This document shows positions 25,828 to 34,578 of a stretch of 64,000 nt of DNA, in pieces. The notes under the pieces are model-generated. The model was not told the origin of the DNA, searched no databases, and was given only the letters and a program-made list of their open reading frames with translations. The stretch comes from ZC4RG20 sp036381515 (GTDB lineage Bacteria; Pseudomonadota; Gammaproteobacteria; Steroidobacterales; Rariloculaceae): assembly GCA_036381515.1 (NCBI GenBank), contig DASVCR010000025.1, positions 1-64,000 of the forward strand, given 5' to 3'. The position numbers were made by a program, and so were the translations under genes. Position 1 is the stretch's first letter. Every line of letters begins with the position of its first letter.

Positions 25828-26409
25828 ATGGACGAACGCGTACTCGATCACTTCCGCGAGAGCATTGCCGTCAAGCAGTCGTCGGCCGAGCTCGCGCCGC
25901 TCATCGTCACCGCCGCGCGGCTGATGACGCAATCGCTGCTGCACGACGGCAAGATCTTGAGCTGCGGCAACGGCGGCTCCGCGGCCGACGCGCAGCACTT
26001 CTCCGGCGAGCTGCTGAACCGCTTCGAGCTCGAGCGGCCGGGCCTGCCGGCCGTCGCGCTGACGACGGACAGCTCGACGCTGACGTCGATCGCGAACGAC
26101 TACGAGTTCAACGAGATCTTCGCGAAGCAGGTGCGCGCGCTCGGGCAGCCGGACGACGTGCTGCTCGCGATATCGACGTCCGGCAACTCGGAGAACGTGC
26201 TGCGCGCGATCCACGCGGCGCACGAGCGCGGGATGCGAGTCGTCGCGATGACCGGCCGCGACGGCGGTTCGATCGGTCAGTCGCTTCACGCGGAGGACGT
26301 CGAGCTGCGCGTGCCGGCGCAGCGCACGTGCCGCATTCAGGAGGTGCACCTCCTGATCATCCACTGCCTCTGCGACCTGATCGACGCCGAGCTCCTCGGC
26401 ACGGAGTGA
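25828..26409 (+). CDS. diaA: SIS-domain protein DiaA / phosphoheptose isomerase GmhA family
   Basis: 193-residue sugar-isomerase (SIS) fold protein. Motifs: SCGNGGSAADAQHFSGEL (~46-63), TTDSSTLTSIANDY and AISTSGNSENVLRAI (~113-127). Two homologous roles are known: DiaA, a DnaA-binding regulator of replication initiation, and GmhA, sedoheptulose-7-phosphate isomerase of ADP-heptose synthesis. Position after lpoA-yraN favours the diaA orthologue. The family's QHF and C-terminal QEVHLLIIHCLCDLID are compatible with either. The BON-domain gene dolP, which usually follows, is absent. A 25-bp duplication begins 3 bp past the stop. Confidence 0.88.
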   Translation: MDERVLDHFRESIAVKQSSAELAPLIVTAARLMTQSLLHDGKILSCGNGGSAADAQHFSGELLNRFELERPGLPAVALTTDSSTLTSIANDYEFNEIFAKQVRALGQPDDVLLAISTSGNSENVLRAIHAAHERGMRVVAMTGRDGGSIGQSLHAEDVELRVPAQRTCRIQEVHLLIIHCLCDLIDAELLGTE

Positions 26410-26412
26410 CGC

Positions 26413-26462
26413 GCGCGCTCCTTCGTCGAATCGGACAGCGCGCTCCTTCATCGAATCGGACA
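26413..26462. repeat. 25-bp tandem duplication after diaA
   Basis: Two adjacent 25-bp copies, 26413-26437 and 26438-26462, identical but for one base (CTTCGTCG versus CTTCATCG). They start directly after the diaA stop. No coding function is seen. Confidence 0.9.
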
Positions 26463-26541
26463 CATCCGAAATCTGCGACCACGCACACGCCGCGACGCCG
26501 CTCGCGTAACGCTGGGAGGCGCGCGACGGACTCGACGCGGC

Positions 26542-26910
26542 GTGGACCGACAGACGGACCGGGTCAGGCGAGCCGAGGCGCTGTGGTCGCAGTTCGGCGC
26601 CGCGATATCACGCACGCTCCTCAGCTACGAGCGCGACGCGGCGCTGCGCGAGGACCTCGCTCAGGAGGTGTTTCTCGCCGCGCTCGCGTCGATCGACCGC
26701 ATCGAGGCCGCGGCGAATCCCAAGGCCTACCTCTTCCGGATCGCGCACAACGTCGCGACCGACCACGTCGCGCGGGAGTCGAGGCGGGGGTGGGTCGAGC
26801 TCGACGACGGGATCGCGGATCCCGGCGAAGCGCGCCGAGCGCGCCAGGCTCGAGCGCCTGCTTGCCGAGCTGAGCGAGCGTTGAACGGTCGGCACGCTGC
26901 CGGGCCTTGA
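26542..26910 (+). pseudogene. Remnant of an ECF-type sigma-70 factor (region 2 only, frameshifted)
   Basis: The frame from GTG 26542 encodes a recognisable sigma region 2: ALREDLAQEVFLAALASI followed by NPKAYLFRIAHNVATDHVA, the -10-recognition helix. After ADPGEARRARQ the sequence stops looking like a sigma factor. The expected continuation (ARLERLLAELSER) appears in another frame around 26845-26882, so a frameshift occurred near 26840. Region 4, the -35-binding domain, is missing. Beyond it lies a long inverted repeat. No anti-sigma gene is adjacent. Probably dead; a truncated protein could still be made. Confidence 0.75.
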
Positions 26911-26985
26911 AGAGGGCCTCCCGACGCCGATGCCTCGCGCGGACGCGTGGAACGGGAGCTTTTGGGACCGCAACGACGTCAAGGG

Positions 26986-27104
26986 GTCTGCGTGCGCCGC
27001 ACGTGCCCCGTTCCGGAGGGCGTGGGCCGCCAGGGACGGCGGCCCCCGAGCCGCATGGACGCTCTTCTGGCGTCCCTCCGGAACGGGGCACGTGCGGCGC
27101 AGAC
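26986..27104. repeat. Long inverted repeat (27-bp perfect arms) 3' of the sigma remnant
   Basis: Left arm 26994-27020 and right arm 27074-27100 are perfectly complementary over 27 bp, with core CACGTGCCCCGTTCCGGAGGG. GTCT at 26986-26989 and AGAC at 27101-27104 extend the pairing past a 4-nt bulge. The 53-bp loop holds GGACGGCGGCCCCCGAGCCG. The core differs from the class A and B elements. The rest of 26911-27191 shows no gene. Confidence 0.9.
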
Positions 27105-27191
27105 CATGCGATGCGCGAAATGACGATGCGAAATGAGTCGTCGAGCGACGACGTCGAACCACGCCCGATTGAACGCGAAGGCGCGAGATCG

Positions 27192-27599
27192 CTACTTGAC
27201 GACCTTCAGCGTCGGCTTCTTCGACTCGCCCCCCGACGGCCCGGACGGCTTGTCGGGCTTCGGCGGCGTGCCGGGCCCGGGCGGCGGCGCCTCCTCGTCC
27301 GAGAAGATCATCCCGTGCCCGTTCTCGCGCGCATAGATGCCGAGCACCGCGTCGACGGGCACCTCGACCCGCTGCGCCACGCCGGAGAAGCGCGTCTCGA
27401 ACGTCAGGATCTCGTTGCCGAGCACGAGACCGCGCGTCGCGGCGGGGCTGATGTTCAGAACGAGCTTGCCGTCGACGGCGTGACCCGGCGGTGCGATCAG
27501 CCCCTTGTGCGTCGCGTCGACGACGATGTGGGGCGTCATGTCGTTGTCCAGTATCCACTCGTGCATCGCACGGAGCAGATACGGGCGCTTTTTCGTCAT
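27192..27599 (-). CDS. sspB: SspB, ClpXP protease specificity-enhancing factor
   Basis: Adaptor that delivers ssrA-tagged proteins to ClpXP. 135 residues: a folded substrate-binding domain (~5-105) with RPYLLRAMHEWILDNDMTPHIVVD and SPAATRGLVLGNEILTFETRFSG, then a flexible Pro/Gly/Lys-rich tail ending in PTLKVVK, which matches the ClpX-binding tail of E. coli SspB. Start ATG 27599 lies 5 nt beyond the sspA stop. Last gene of the petABC-sspAB operon. All expected features are intact. Confidence 0.97.
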   Translation of the reverse strand: MTKKRPYLLRAMHEWILDNDMTPHIVVDATHKGLIAPPGHAVDGKLVLNISPAATRGLVLGNEILTFETRFSGVAQRVEVPVDAVLGIYARENGHGMIFSDEEAPPPGPGTPPKPDKPSGPSGGESKKPTLKVVK

Positions 27600-27604
27600 C
27601 GCCG

Positions 27605-28234
27605 CTACTGGCGCATCTCCTGCTCGATCTCGGTGAGGCTTGCCTGGAACGACGGCCGCGAGAACACGTCGTCCATGTAGCGCTGGATCGGCTTCGCGTG
27701 CGGCGGCAGGTGGATGTTGAACAACGGCAGGCGCCATAGGATCGGCGCGATCGTGCAGTCGACGAGCGAGAACTCGTCGCTCAGGAAGAACCGCTTCGCG
27801 GCGAAGATCTCGACGCTCGACAGGATGCTCTCCTCGAGCGCCTTGATCGCGCGCGCGATCGGCTTGCGGTCGTTGCCCTCGTAAATCTGCTCCGCGAGCG
27901 GATACCAGTCCTTCTCGATCCGGAAGAGCGCGAGCCTGAAGTGCGCCCGCGTGACCGGGTCCACCGGCATAAGCGGCGGATGCGGGAAACGCTCGTCGAG
28001 GTACTCGATGATCACGCGCGAGTCGTACAGGACGAGGTCGCGGTCGACGAGCGTCGGCACGCTGTTGTAGGGATTCAGGTCGAGCAGGTCCTCGGGGAGA
28101 TTGCCCTCCTCGACGTCGACGATGTCGATGTTGATGCTCTTCTCGGCCAGCACGAGCCGCGTACGGTGACTCCACGGGTCGGCCGGCCGCGAGAAGAGCG
28201 TCATGACCGATCGACGGTTCGCGATTACCGTCAT
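27605..28234 (-). CDS. sspA: SspA, stringent starvation protein A (GST fold, RNA polymerase-associated)
   Basis: 209-residue glutathione-transferase-fold protein that binds RNA polymerase and modulates stationary-phase transcription. N-terminal MTVIANRRSVMTLFSRPAD is the family start and fixes the ATG at 28234. The thioredoxin-like half holds NPYNSVPTLVDRDLVLYDS and IIEYLDERFPHPPLMP. The helical C-terminal half follows. It lies 43 bp after the cytochrome c1 gene and 5 bp before sspB, the standard order in gammaproteobacteria. Confidence 0.97.
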   Translation of the reverse strand: MTVIANRRSVMTLFSRPADPWSHRTRLVLAEKSINIDIVDVEEGNLPEDLLDLNPYNSVPTLVDRDLVLYDSRVIIEYLDERFPHPPLMPVDPVTRAHFRLALFRIEKDWYPLAEQIYEGNDRKPIARAIKALEESILSSVEIFAAKRFFLSDEFSLVDCTIAPILWRLPLFNIHLPPHAKPIQRYMDDVFSRPSFQASLTEIEQEMRQ

Positions 28235-28277
28235 GCCAGGAGTCTCCTTGCTCCGATAGGACGTCGCAGCCGGACCT

Positions 28278-29027
28278 TCAGGCGACGTCCTTCCAGATTT
28301 CCCTCTTCAGCATCCACGCAATCAGCAAAAAGACAAGCAGGAAGCCGATGACCTTGATACCGAGCGAGCGCCGCTCGAGCTGCATCGGCTCGCCGATGTA
28401 GTCGAGGAAGTTCACGATGTCCCGGACGACCTGATCGTACTCGGCCTCGGACAGCAGCCCGGGGCGGACGACCTCGAATCCGACGAGGACGGGCTCGCCG
28501 CCGCCCTCCTCCGAATGCTCGTAGACCGGCCGACGCAGCCCCTGCAGCTCCCACAGCACGTGCGGCATCGCCGTGTTCGGCAGGACGACGTTGTTCGCGC
28601 CGGTCAGGCGCGTCTCGTCGATATAGAAGCCGCGCAGGAAGTTGTAGAGATAGTCGACGCCGCGCGCACGCGCGATCAGCGACAGGTCCGGCGGATCGGT
28701 GCCGAACCAGCGCTCGGCATCCTCGGACCGCATCGCGTTCGTCATCGTCTCGAACGGCTGCTGGTCGGAGAAGATCAGGTTGTTGATCAGCTGATCCTCC
28801 GTCAGCAGCAGCCCTTCGGCGAGCTTGTTGTAGCGCACGTATTGCGCCGAGTGGCAGCCGAGGCAGTAGTTCACGAAATACTTCGCGCCGCGTTGCAGAG
28901 AAGCCGTGTTCTCGATGTTCGTGTTCGCCGGCGCGAGGTCGCCCCCCTCGCCGGCGCCGAACGCGACGAGCGCGGTCAGCGCCGCGACGGTCGCCGCGGC
29001 CACGGTGGCTGCGACTTTCCTTCTCAT
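28278..29027 (-). CDS. petC: Cytochrome c1 subunit of the bc1 complex
   Basis: Haem c protein of ubiquinol-cytochrome c reductase, facing the periplasm. 249 residues: N-terminal signal sequence (~1-26), haem-binding CLGCH at 55-59, the TAMPHVLWELQG segment (~170), and a C-terminal membrane anchor (~223-241, GIKVIGFLLVFLLIAWML) followed by a basic end. ATG 29027 overlaps the cytochrome b stop (ATGA). It is a stand-alone c1, not a b-c1 fusion. Confidence 0.97.
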   Translation of the reverse strand: MRRKVAATVAAATVAALTALVAFGAGEGGDLAPANTNIENTASLQRGAKYFVNYCLGCHSAQYVRYNKLAEGLLLTEDQLINNLIFSDQQPFETMTNAMRSEDAERWFGTDPPDLSLIARARGVDYLYNFLRGFYIDETRLTGANNVVLPNTAMPHVLWELQGLRRPVYEHSEEGGGEPVLVGFEVVRPGLLSEAEYDQVVRDIVNFLDYIGEPMQLERRSLGIKVIGFLLVFLLIAWMLKREIWKDVA

Positions 29028-30280
29028 TTCGTCACCCTGGTCGGCACGGGTTTGGTCTTTTCGTAACGCGTGTAGAACGGCATCAGCAGGAAGAACGCGA
29101 AGTACAGCGTCGTGAAGATGCGCGACAGCGTCGGGTAGATGCCGGTCGCCGGCTGCAGGCCGACGTAGCCGAGCGCGAGGAAGCTCGCCGCGAACACGCC
29201 GAGCGCGACCTTGTAAGTCCAGCTGCGGTAGCGGATCGACTTCACGCGGCAGCGGTCGAGCCACGGCAGGAACGCGGGCAGCAGCACCGCGAGCCCCATC
29301 AGCGTGACGCCGAGCAGCTTGTCCGGCACCGCGCGCAGGATCGCGTAGAACGGCGTGAAGTACCACACGGGGGCGATGTGCTCCGGCGTCTGCAGCGGAT
29401 CGGCGGGCTCGAAGTTCGCGTGCTCGAGGAAGTAGCCTCCCATCTCGGGCGCGAAGAACACGACGCCGGCGAACGCGATCAGGAACACGATGATGATCAC
29501 GAGGTCCTTGGCCGTGTGATACGGATGGAACGGCACGCCGTCGACCGGCTTCCCGTCCGCACCCTTGTGCTCCTTGATCTCGATGCCGTCCGGGTTCAGC
29601 GAGCCCACCTCGTGCAGCGCCATGATGTGCACGACGACGAGCAGCACGAGCATCAGCGGCACCGCGATCACGTGGAACGCGAAGAACCGGTTCAGCGTGA
29701 TGTCGGAGATGTAGTAGTCGCCGCGGATCCACTCGGCGAGGCCTTCGCCGATGACCGGGATCGCGCCGAACAGAGACACGATCACCTGCGCGCCCCAGTA
29801 GGACATGTTGCCCCACGGCAGCAGATAGCCGAAGAACGCCTCGGCCATCAGCAGCAGATAGATGCCCATGCCGATCAGCCAGACCAGCTCGCGCGGCTTC
29901 TTGTACGAGCCGTACATCAGGCCGCGGAACATGTGCAGGTACACGACGATGAAGAACGCCGAGGCGCCGGTCGAGTGCATGTACCGGATCAGCCAGCCCC
30001 AGTCGACGTCGCGCATGATGTACTCGACCGACGCGAACGCGTCCTCGGCGGACGGCTTGTAGTTCATCGTCAGCCAGATGCCGGTCACGAGCTGGATCAC
30101 GAGCACGACGAGCGCGAGCACGCCGAACCCGTACCAGATATTGAAGTTCTTCGCAGCGTAGTACTCGGTGGCGTGCTCCTTCACGAGCTTCGTCATCGGG
30201 AAGCGCTCGTCGATCCACGTCCCGAGCGCGGAGAACCCGTTGCCGAGGCTGTCGAAGACGTCCCTATCCCTCGTCGCCAT
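29024..30280 (-). CDS. petB: Cytochrome b subunit of the bc1 complex
   Basis: Integral membrane subunit carrying the two b haems and both quinone sites. 418 residues with eight transmembrane helices expected. Seen in order: the N-terminal YYAAKNFNIWYGFGVLALV, the haem-ligand helix around HSTGASAFFIVVYLHMFRG, the GYLLPWGNMSYWGAQVI Qo-site segment, a second haem helix at AFHVIAVPLMLVLLVVVHI, and HIAPVWYFTPFYAILRA. It follows the Rieske gene directly and overlaps cytochrome c1 as ATGA. Confidence 0.98.
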   Translation of the reverse strand: MATRDRDVFDSLGNGFSALGTWIDERFPMTKLVKEHATEYYAAKNFNIWYGFGVLALVVLVIQLVTGIWLTMNYKPSAEDAFASVEYIMRDVDWGWLIRYMHSTGASAFFIVVYLHMFRGLMYGSYKKPRELVWLIGMGIYLLLMAEAFFGYLLPWGNMSYWGAQVIVSLFGAIPVIGEGLAEWIRGDYYISDITLNRFFAFHVIAVPLMLVLLVVVHIMALHEVGSLNPDGIEIKEHKGADGKPVDGVPFHPYHTAKDLVIIIVFLIAFAGVVFFAPEMGGYFLEHANFEPADPLQTPEHIAPVWYFTPFYAILRAVPDKLLGVTLMGLAVLLPAFLPWLDRCRVKSIRYRSWTYKVALGVFAASFLALGYVGLQPATGIYPTLSRIFTTLYFAFFLLMPFYTRYEKTKPVPTRVTK

Positions 30281-30871
30281 TTATGCGCTCCCGGTGTCCG
30301 AGCCGATCAGGATCGTCGTCTCGTTCAGAAATCGGTACGGCGGCACCGTCAGGTTCGTCGGCGCCGGTACGCCGGCGAACACCCGGCCCGCGAGGTCGAA
30401 CTTCGAGCCGTGGCACGGGCAGTAGAAGCCGCCGGCCCAATCGGGGCCGAGATCTGCCGGCGCGACCTCGAAGCGCGGCAGCGGCGCGCAGCCCAGGTGC
30501 GTGCAGACACCTTCCAGGACGAGGATTTCCGGGCGAACGCTACGGTACTCGTTCTGCGCATATTCCGGCTGGATGGACTCCTCGGACTCCGGATCCGCGA
30601 GCTCCGGCTCGACCCGCTTCAGCTGCTCGAGCATGCGCTCCGTGCGGTGCACGATGTAAATCGGGCGGCCGCGCCACTCGACCCGAGTCATCGAGCCCGG
30701 CTCGATCTTGCTGACGTCGAACTCGACCGGCGCGCCGAGCGCTTGTGCGCGGGCGCTCGGCTTGAACGACGCGACGAACGGCACCGCGGTGCCGACCAGG
30801 CCGACTGTGCCCGTCACGGCCGTAGCCACCGTTAAAAAATGCCTGCGGGTGAAGCCGGTGCTTTCAGCCAT
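30281..30871 (-). CDS. petA: Rieske iron-sulfur subunit of the bc1 complex
   Basis: [2Fe-2S] protein of the bc1 complex. 196 residues: a twin-arginine-type N-terminus (TRRHFLTVATAVTG) with transmembrane helix ~13-35, then the Rieske domain with cluster-binding CTHLGC (123-128) and CPCHGS (151-156). ATG 30871 was preferred to an upstream GTG at 30907 because it puts the twin-arginine motif at the proper distance. First gene of petABC-sspAB; a TATAAT lies ~125 bp upstream. Confidence 0.97.
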   Translation of the reverse strand: MAESTGFTRRHFLTVATAVTGTVGLVGTAVPFVASFKPSARAQALGAPVEFDVSKIEPGSMTRVEWRGRPIYIVHRTERMLEQLKRVEPELADPESEESIQPEYAQNEYRSVRPEILVLEGVCTHLGCAPLPRFEVAPADLGPDWAGGFYCPCHGSKFDLAGRVFAGVPAPTNLTVPPYRFLNETTILIGSDTGSA

Positions 30872-30995
30872 CGAGCACTCCTCGACCGAAAGGGCCAGGC
30901 ATTCCACTGCCTCCCTGAGTCAAATCCGTCAAATCCGTGTGGTGTTTCAGCTGCTGAAGACGTCGAGCGCGGCCGTCGGACGTCGGAAGACCGGC

Positions 30996-31001
30996 ATTAT
31001 A
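30996..31001 (-). promoter_or_regulatory. Candidate -10 (TATAAT) for petABC-sspAB
   Basis: A perfect TATAAT on the minus strand (31001-30996), within GTGTATAATGCC, in the 185-bp divergent gap between petA and the protease gene. No good -35 is seen 16-18 bp upstream. The transcript would have a ~118-nt leader before petA. Confidence 0.4.
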
Positions 31002-31056
31002 CACAGCCGTGAAAGAGCTTGGCCACCGGCGGCGGGACGGTAGTAGACTCCGCGCT

Positions 31057-32121
31057 ATGGCCGCGCACGGTAAGGCAATCTGGTACGCCGCGCAATGCGT
31101 CATGGCGGGGTTGGCCATTGCCTTTGCGGTCGTGATGGTGCGGCCCGAGCTCGTCAATCTGCACCGCGGACCGCTGCCCGCGACGAGCGGATACGCCGCG
31201 GCCGTCGCCGCGACGTCGCCCGCGGTCGTCAATATTTATACGGAGCGGCGCTTCGTCGACGTGCTCGCGGACCGCATGTACAGCGACCACGGGCTCGGCT
31301 CCGGCGTCGTGATCGACCCGCGCGGCTACATCGTGACCGCGTGGCACGTGATCGAGGGCGCGACGGACGTACGCGTGCAGCTCGCGGACGGGCGCGTCGC
31401 GACGCCCAGGTTCGTCGGCGCCGACCGCGCGACGGAGCTCGCGCTCCTCAAGATCGATCTCGACGACCTCCCGACGGTCAAGCTCGGCCGCTCGGACTCG
31501 CTCGCGGTCGGCGACGTCGTGCTCGCGATCGGGAACTCGCTGGGCCTGAGTCACACGGTCACGCTCGGCATCGTGAGCGCGATCGGCCGGAGCCTCGGGC
31601 TCGCCGAATACGAGGACTTCATCCAGACGGATGCCGCGATCAACGCGGGCAACTCCGGCGGCGCGCTCATCAACACTCGCGGCGAGCTCGTCGGCATCAA
31701 CGCGGCGGTCACCGAGCGCAGCGGCGGGACCCCGCCCGAGGGCATCGGCTTCGCGATCCCGGTCGACCTCGTGCGCGGCGTCACCGAGCAGCTGATTGCG
31801 CACGGGCGCGTGATCCGCGGCTATCTCGGCATCGTTCAATACGACCCGCTGCCGGCCGCGCTCGCAAACGCCTACGGCATCGACGGCTGGGCGATCCGCG
31901 TAACCGACGTCACCGGTCCCGCCGCGGCCGCGGGCATCCGGCCGAACGACATCCTGACCCATATCGACGGCAACCGGCTGCGCGATGACCGTCACGCAAG
32001 GAGCCTCGTCGGCGGGCGGCGTCCGGGCGACCGAATCGTGATCGCCGGGATACGGCGGACCGGGGAGCCGTTCGAGGTCGAGGCGGTGCTCACGGATCAG
32101 CCGCCCCGGACCGGCAGCTGA
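31057..32121 (+). CDS. DegS/AlgW-type periplasmic serine protease (membrane-anchored, one PDZ domain)
   Basis: 354 residues: a membrane anchor (~8-28), an HtrA-type trypsin domain (~45-235) and one PDZ domain (~245-345). DegS-type enzymes cut the anti-sigma factor RseA/MucA when they sense misfolded outer-membrane proteins. The triad shows H97 in TAWHVI and S200 in NAGNSGGAL. The position of the catalytic aspartate (usually TDLAL) reads ATELALLKI, giving E127. Glutamate there is unusual and could lower activity. Start ATG 31057 was chosen for the N-terminal anchor; an upstream start at 31009 adds a basic extension. Divergent from petA. Confidence 0.88.
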   Translation: MAAHGKAIWYAAQCVMAGLAIAFAVVMVRPELVNLHRGPLPATSGYAAAVAATSPAVVNIYTERRFVDVLADRMYSDHGLGSGVVIDPRGYIVTAWHVIEGATDVRVQLADGRVATPRFVGADRATELALLKIDLDDLPTVKLGRSDSLAVGDVVLAIGNSLGLSHTVTLGIVSAIGRSLGLAEYEDFIQTDAAINAGNSGGALINTRGELVGINAAVTERSGGTPPEGIGFAIPVDLVRGVTEQLIAHGRVIRGYLGIVQYDPLPAALANAYGIDGWAIRVTDVTGPAAAAGIRPNDILTHIDGNRLRDDRHARSLVGGRRPGDRIVIAGIRRTGEPFEVEAVLTDQPPRTGS

Positions 32122-32255
32122 CGGCGCTCTCGCCGCCCTCGAGCACGCCGTCCGCGCCGCGGCGAATCAAGACGGTCTCGGGCCGGAGCCGCCGGGTCGA
32201 TCGGAGCCGGGTCGAACAGGCCGTTCCGGACGCGATCGGCAATTCCAGCGAGATC

Positions 32256-33512
32256 TCAGCGGATTCGCCGAATATCCGCGCCGAGCCGCGACAGCTTGTC
32301 CTCGATGCGCTCGTAGCCGCGGTCGATGTGGTAGATCCGATCGATCGTCGTCGTGCCGCGCGCCGCAAGACCGGCGAGCACGAGCGACGCGGACGCGCGG
32401 AGGTCCGTCGCCATGACCGGCGCGCCGGTGAGCCGCTCGACGCCGCGCCAAACCACGGTGTTGCCCTGGATCGACATCCGCGCGCCCATCCGCTGCAGCT
32501 CGAGCGCGTGCTGGAAGCGGTTCTCGAAGATCGTCTCGGTGATCGTGCCCGTGCCCTGCGCGACCGCGTCGAGCGCGCAGAACTGCGCCTGCATGTCGGT
32601 CGGGAAGCCGGGGAACGGCGCCGTCTTCACGTCGACCGCGAGCGGTCGCCGGTCCCGCATGTCGAGCTCGATCCAGTCGGGCCCCGTCTCGATCGCGGCG
32701 CCCGCCTCGCGGAGCTTCTGCAGCACCGCGTCGAGCGCGTCCGGGCACGTGCCGAGCGCGCGGACCCGGCCGGAAGTGATCGCGCCGGCGACGAGATACG
32801 TCCCGGTCTCGATCCGGTCCGGCATGATCGTGTAGCGGCCGCCGGAGAGCTCGTCGACGCCCTGCACTCGGATCGTCGCCGTGCCCGCGCCGTCGATGCG
32901 CGCGCCGAGGCCGACGAGGAAGTTCGCGAGATCGACGACCTCGGGCTCGCGCGCCGCGTTCTCGATCAGCGTCTCTCCGCGCGCGAAGACGGCCGCCATC
33001 ATCAGGTTCTCGGTGCCGGTCACGGTCACGGTGTCGAGCACGAGCCGCGCGCCGGACAGCCGCTTCGCGCGCGCGCGGATGTAGCCGTCCTCGATCGAGA
33101 TCGACGCGCCCATCGCGCGCAGCCCCGCGACGTGCTGGTCCACGGGCCGCGCGCCGATCGCGCAGCCGCCCGGCAGCGAGACGTCCGCGCGGCCGTAGCG
33201 CCCGACGAGCGGGCCGAGCACGAGGATCGACGCCCGCATCGTCTTCACGAGCTCGTACGGCGCGACGTGCTCGGTGACCCGCGTCGCGTCGACCTCGAGC
33301 CCGGCGCCGTCGTGCTGCGTGACCTCGACGCCCATGCGCTTCAGCAGCTTCACGGTCGTCGTGATGTCGTTCAGGTGAGGGACGTTCGACAGCACGACCG
33401 GGCCGCCGGCGAGCAGCGAGCCCGCGAGAATCGGCAGCGCGGCGTTCTTCGCGCCGGAGATCTGGACGTCACCTTCGAGCGGGATGCCGCCGCGGACCTC
33501 GAGCTTATCCAT
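32256..33512 (-). CDS. murA: UDP-N-acetylglucosamine 1-carboxyvinyltransferase MurA
   Basis: First committed enzyme of peptidoglycan synthesis, transferring enolpyruvate from PEP to UDP-GlcNAc; target of fosfomycin. 418 residues. N-terminal GGIPLEGDVQISGAKNAALP, the active-site loop LPGGCAIGARP with Cys117, and the C-terminal SLVLAGLAARGTTTIDRIYH are all present. With Cys117 retained, the enzyme should be fosfomycin-sensitive. It is convergent with the DegS-like gene (134 bp between) and is followed upstream by ibaG, as in E. coli and Pseudomonas. Confidence 0.98.
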   Translation of the reverse strand: MDKLEVRGGIPLEGDVQISGAKNAALPILAGSLLAGGPVVLSNVPHLNDITTTVKLLKRMGVEVTQHDGAGLEVDATRVTEHVAPYELVKTMRASILVLGPLVGRYGRADVSLPGGCAIGARPVDQHVAGLRAMGASISIEDGYIRARAKRLSGARLVLDTVTVTGTENLMMAAVFARGETLIENAAREPEVVDLANFLVGLGARIDGAGTATIRVQGVDELSGGRYTIMPDRIETGTYLVAGAITSGRVRALGTCPDALDAVLQKLREAGAAIETGPDWIELDMRDRRPLAVDVKTAPFPGFPTDMQAQFCALDAVAQGTGTITETIFENRFQHALELQRMGARMSIQGNTVVWRGVERLTGAPVMATDLRASASLVLAGLAARGTTTIDRIYHIDRGYERIEDKLSRLGADIRRIR

Positions 33513-33592
33513 GCCGGCGGGCTCGCGGCGGTCCGCCGCACCGACGTGCGGTGATGCTCGCGTCGATCATCGCAGGCGGCGACGCGGCGGCC

Positions 33593-33835
33593 TCAGCCGC
33601 CTGCGGCACGCCACTCCTCCGGCGTGTAAGTCTTGAGCTGCAGCGCGTGAATCTCGCGGCCGACCCGCTCGCCAAGCGCGCCGTACACCATCTGGTGGCG
33701 TGCGATGCTGCGCTTGCCCTCGAACGCGGGACAGACGACGACCGCCTCGTAGTGCCCCATCCCGTCCGTGCGCACCTCGGCGCTGCTGCCCGCGAGGTTC
33801 TGCTCGATCAGCGACTTGATGTCGTCCGGATGCAT
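33593..33835 (-). CDS. ibaG: BolA-family protein IbaG (YrbA)
   Basis: 80-residue BolA-like protein, a partner of monothiol glutaredoxins in iron-sulfur cluster trafficking. Typical blocks: HPDDIKSLIEQNLAGSSAEV, DGMGHYEAVVVCPAFEGKR and RHQMVYGALGERVGREIHAL, the last including the family histidine. ATG 33835 (MHPDD) was chosen because GGTGAG lies 7 nt upstream; a longer in-frame GTG at 33856 adds seven residues. It precedes murA by 80 bp on the minus strand. Confidence 0.95.
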   Translation of the reverse strand: MHPDDIKSLIEQNLAGSSAEVRTDGMGHYEAVVVCPAFEGKRSIARHQMVYGALGERVGREIHALQLKTYTPEEWRAAGG

Positions 33836-34011
33836 TTGTTGCTCACCGATTCCCACGCGATCCGGGACCGAGCCGCTCGCCGTCGCCGCGAGCCTCGATC
33901 CGGGCGCGACTAGTCTAGCTCATGGCGCCGCGGCGTGCGGCAGTCGGCGGCGCTCGCCGGGAATCCGGGTAGAATCGAGGTCTCGGCCATCACCGGTCGG
34001 AGCACCTTCCG

Positions 34012-34578
34012 TTGTATCGACGCATCCTGAACCTGCTCGCGCTCTGCGTGCTCGCGGGAACCGCCGCCGCGACCTGGTATTGGAGCCGTCCGCCGGAAGA
34101 CACGACGGCCGCGATCGGCCCCGCCGCCGAGGAGCCGCCGAGCTACTACCTGAAGGACGCGACCTTGCTCGAGACCAACGAGGACGGCCAGGTGCTCTAC
34201 CAGATCCGCGCGAAGTTCGTCGAGGAGCGGCCGGACGACGGCGCGCTCGTCGCCGACGACGTGCTGCTCGAGTGGCGCGAATCCGAGGCCGTGCCGTGGC
34301 TCGTGAAGGCCGGCCGGGCCGTCCTGTCCGTCGAGCGCCGCCTCGTCGAGCTCGAGCGAGGCGTCGAGCTCGTGCGGGAGCCGCGCGACGACGGCGACGT
34401 CGCGGTCGTGCGCACGGAGCGTCTCGTGGTCGAGCCCGACCGTCACGTCGCGCGCGCCGACGGCGACGTCCGCCTCGACGTCGGCGCGAGCACGTTGACC
34501 GCCGTCGGTCTCGAGGCGTTTCTGCAAGAAGATCGGCTGGAGCTCGAGAAAGATGTACGTGGCGCCATCCGTCCTTGA
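34012..34578 (+). CDS. lptC: LptC, LPS transport protein (inner-membrane-anchored bridge component)
   Basis: 188-residue bitopic protein that passes LPS from LptB2FG to LptA. It has one transmembrane helix (~5-25) and a periplasmic b-jellyroll. DATLLETNEDGQVLYQIRAKF is the typical start of the domain. The start is TTG 34012, preceded by GGAG at 10 nt; no better start is in frame. It overlaps lptA by 26 bp. The kdsD/kdsC genes that often precede lptC are absent; the divergent gene is ibaG. Confidence 0.9.
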   Translation: MYRRILNLLALCVLAGTAAATWYWSRPPEDTTAAIGPAAEEPPSYYLKDATLLETNEDGQVLYQIRAKFVEERPDDGALVADDVLLEWRESEAVPWLVKAGRAVLSVERRLVELERGVELVREPRDDGDVAVVRTERLVVEPDRHVARADGDVRLDVGASTLTAVGLEAFLQEDRLELEKDVRGAIRP

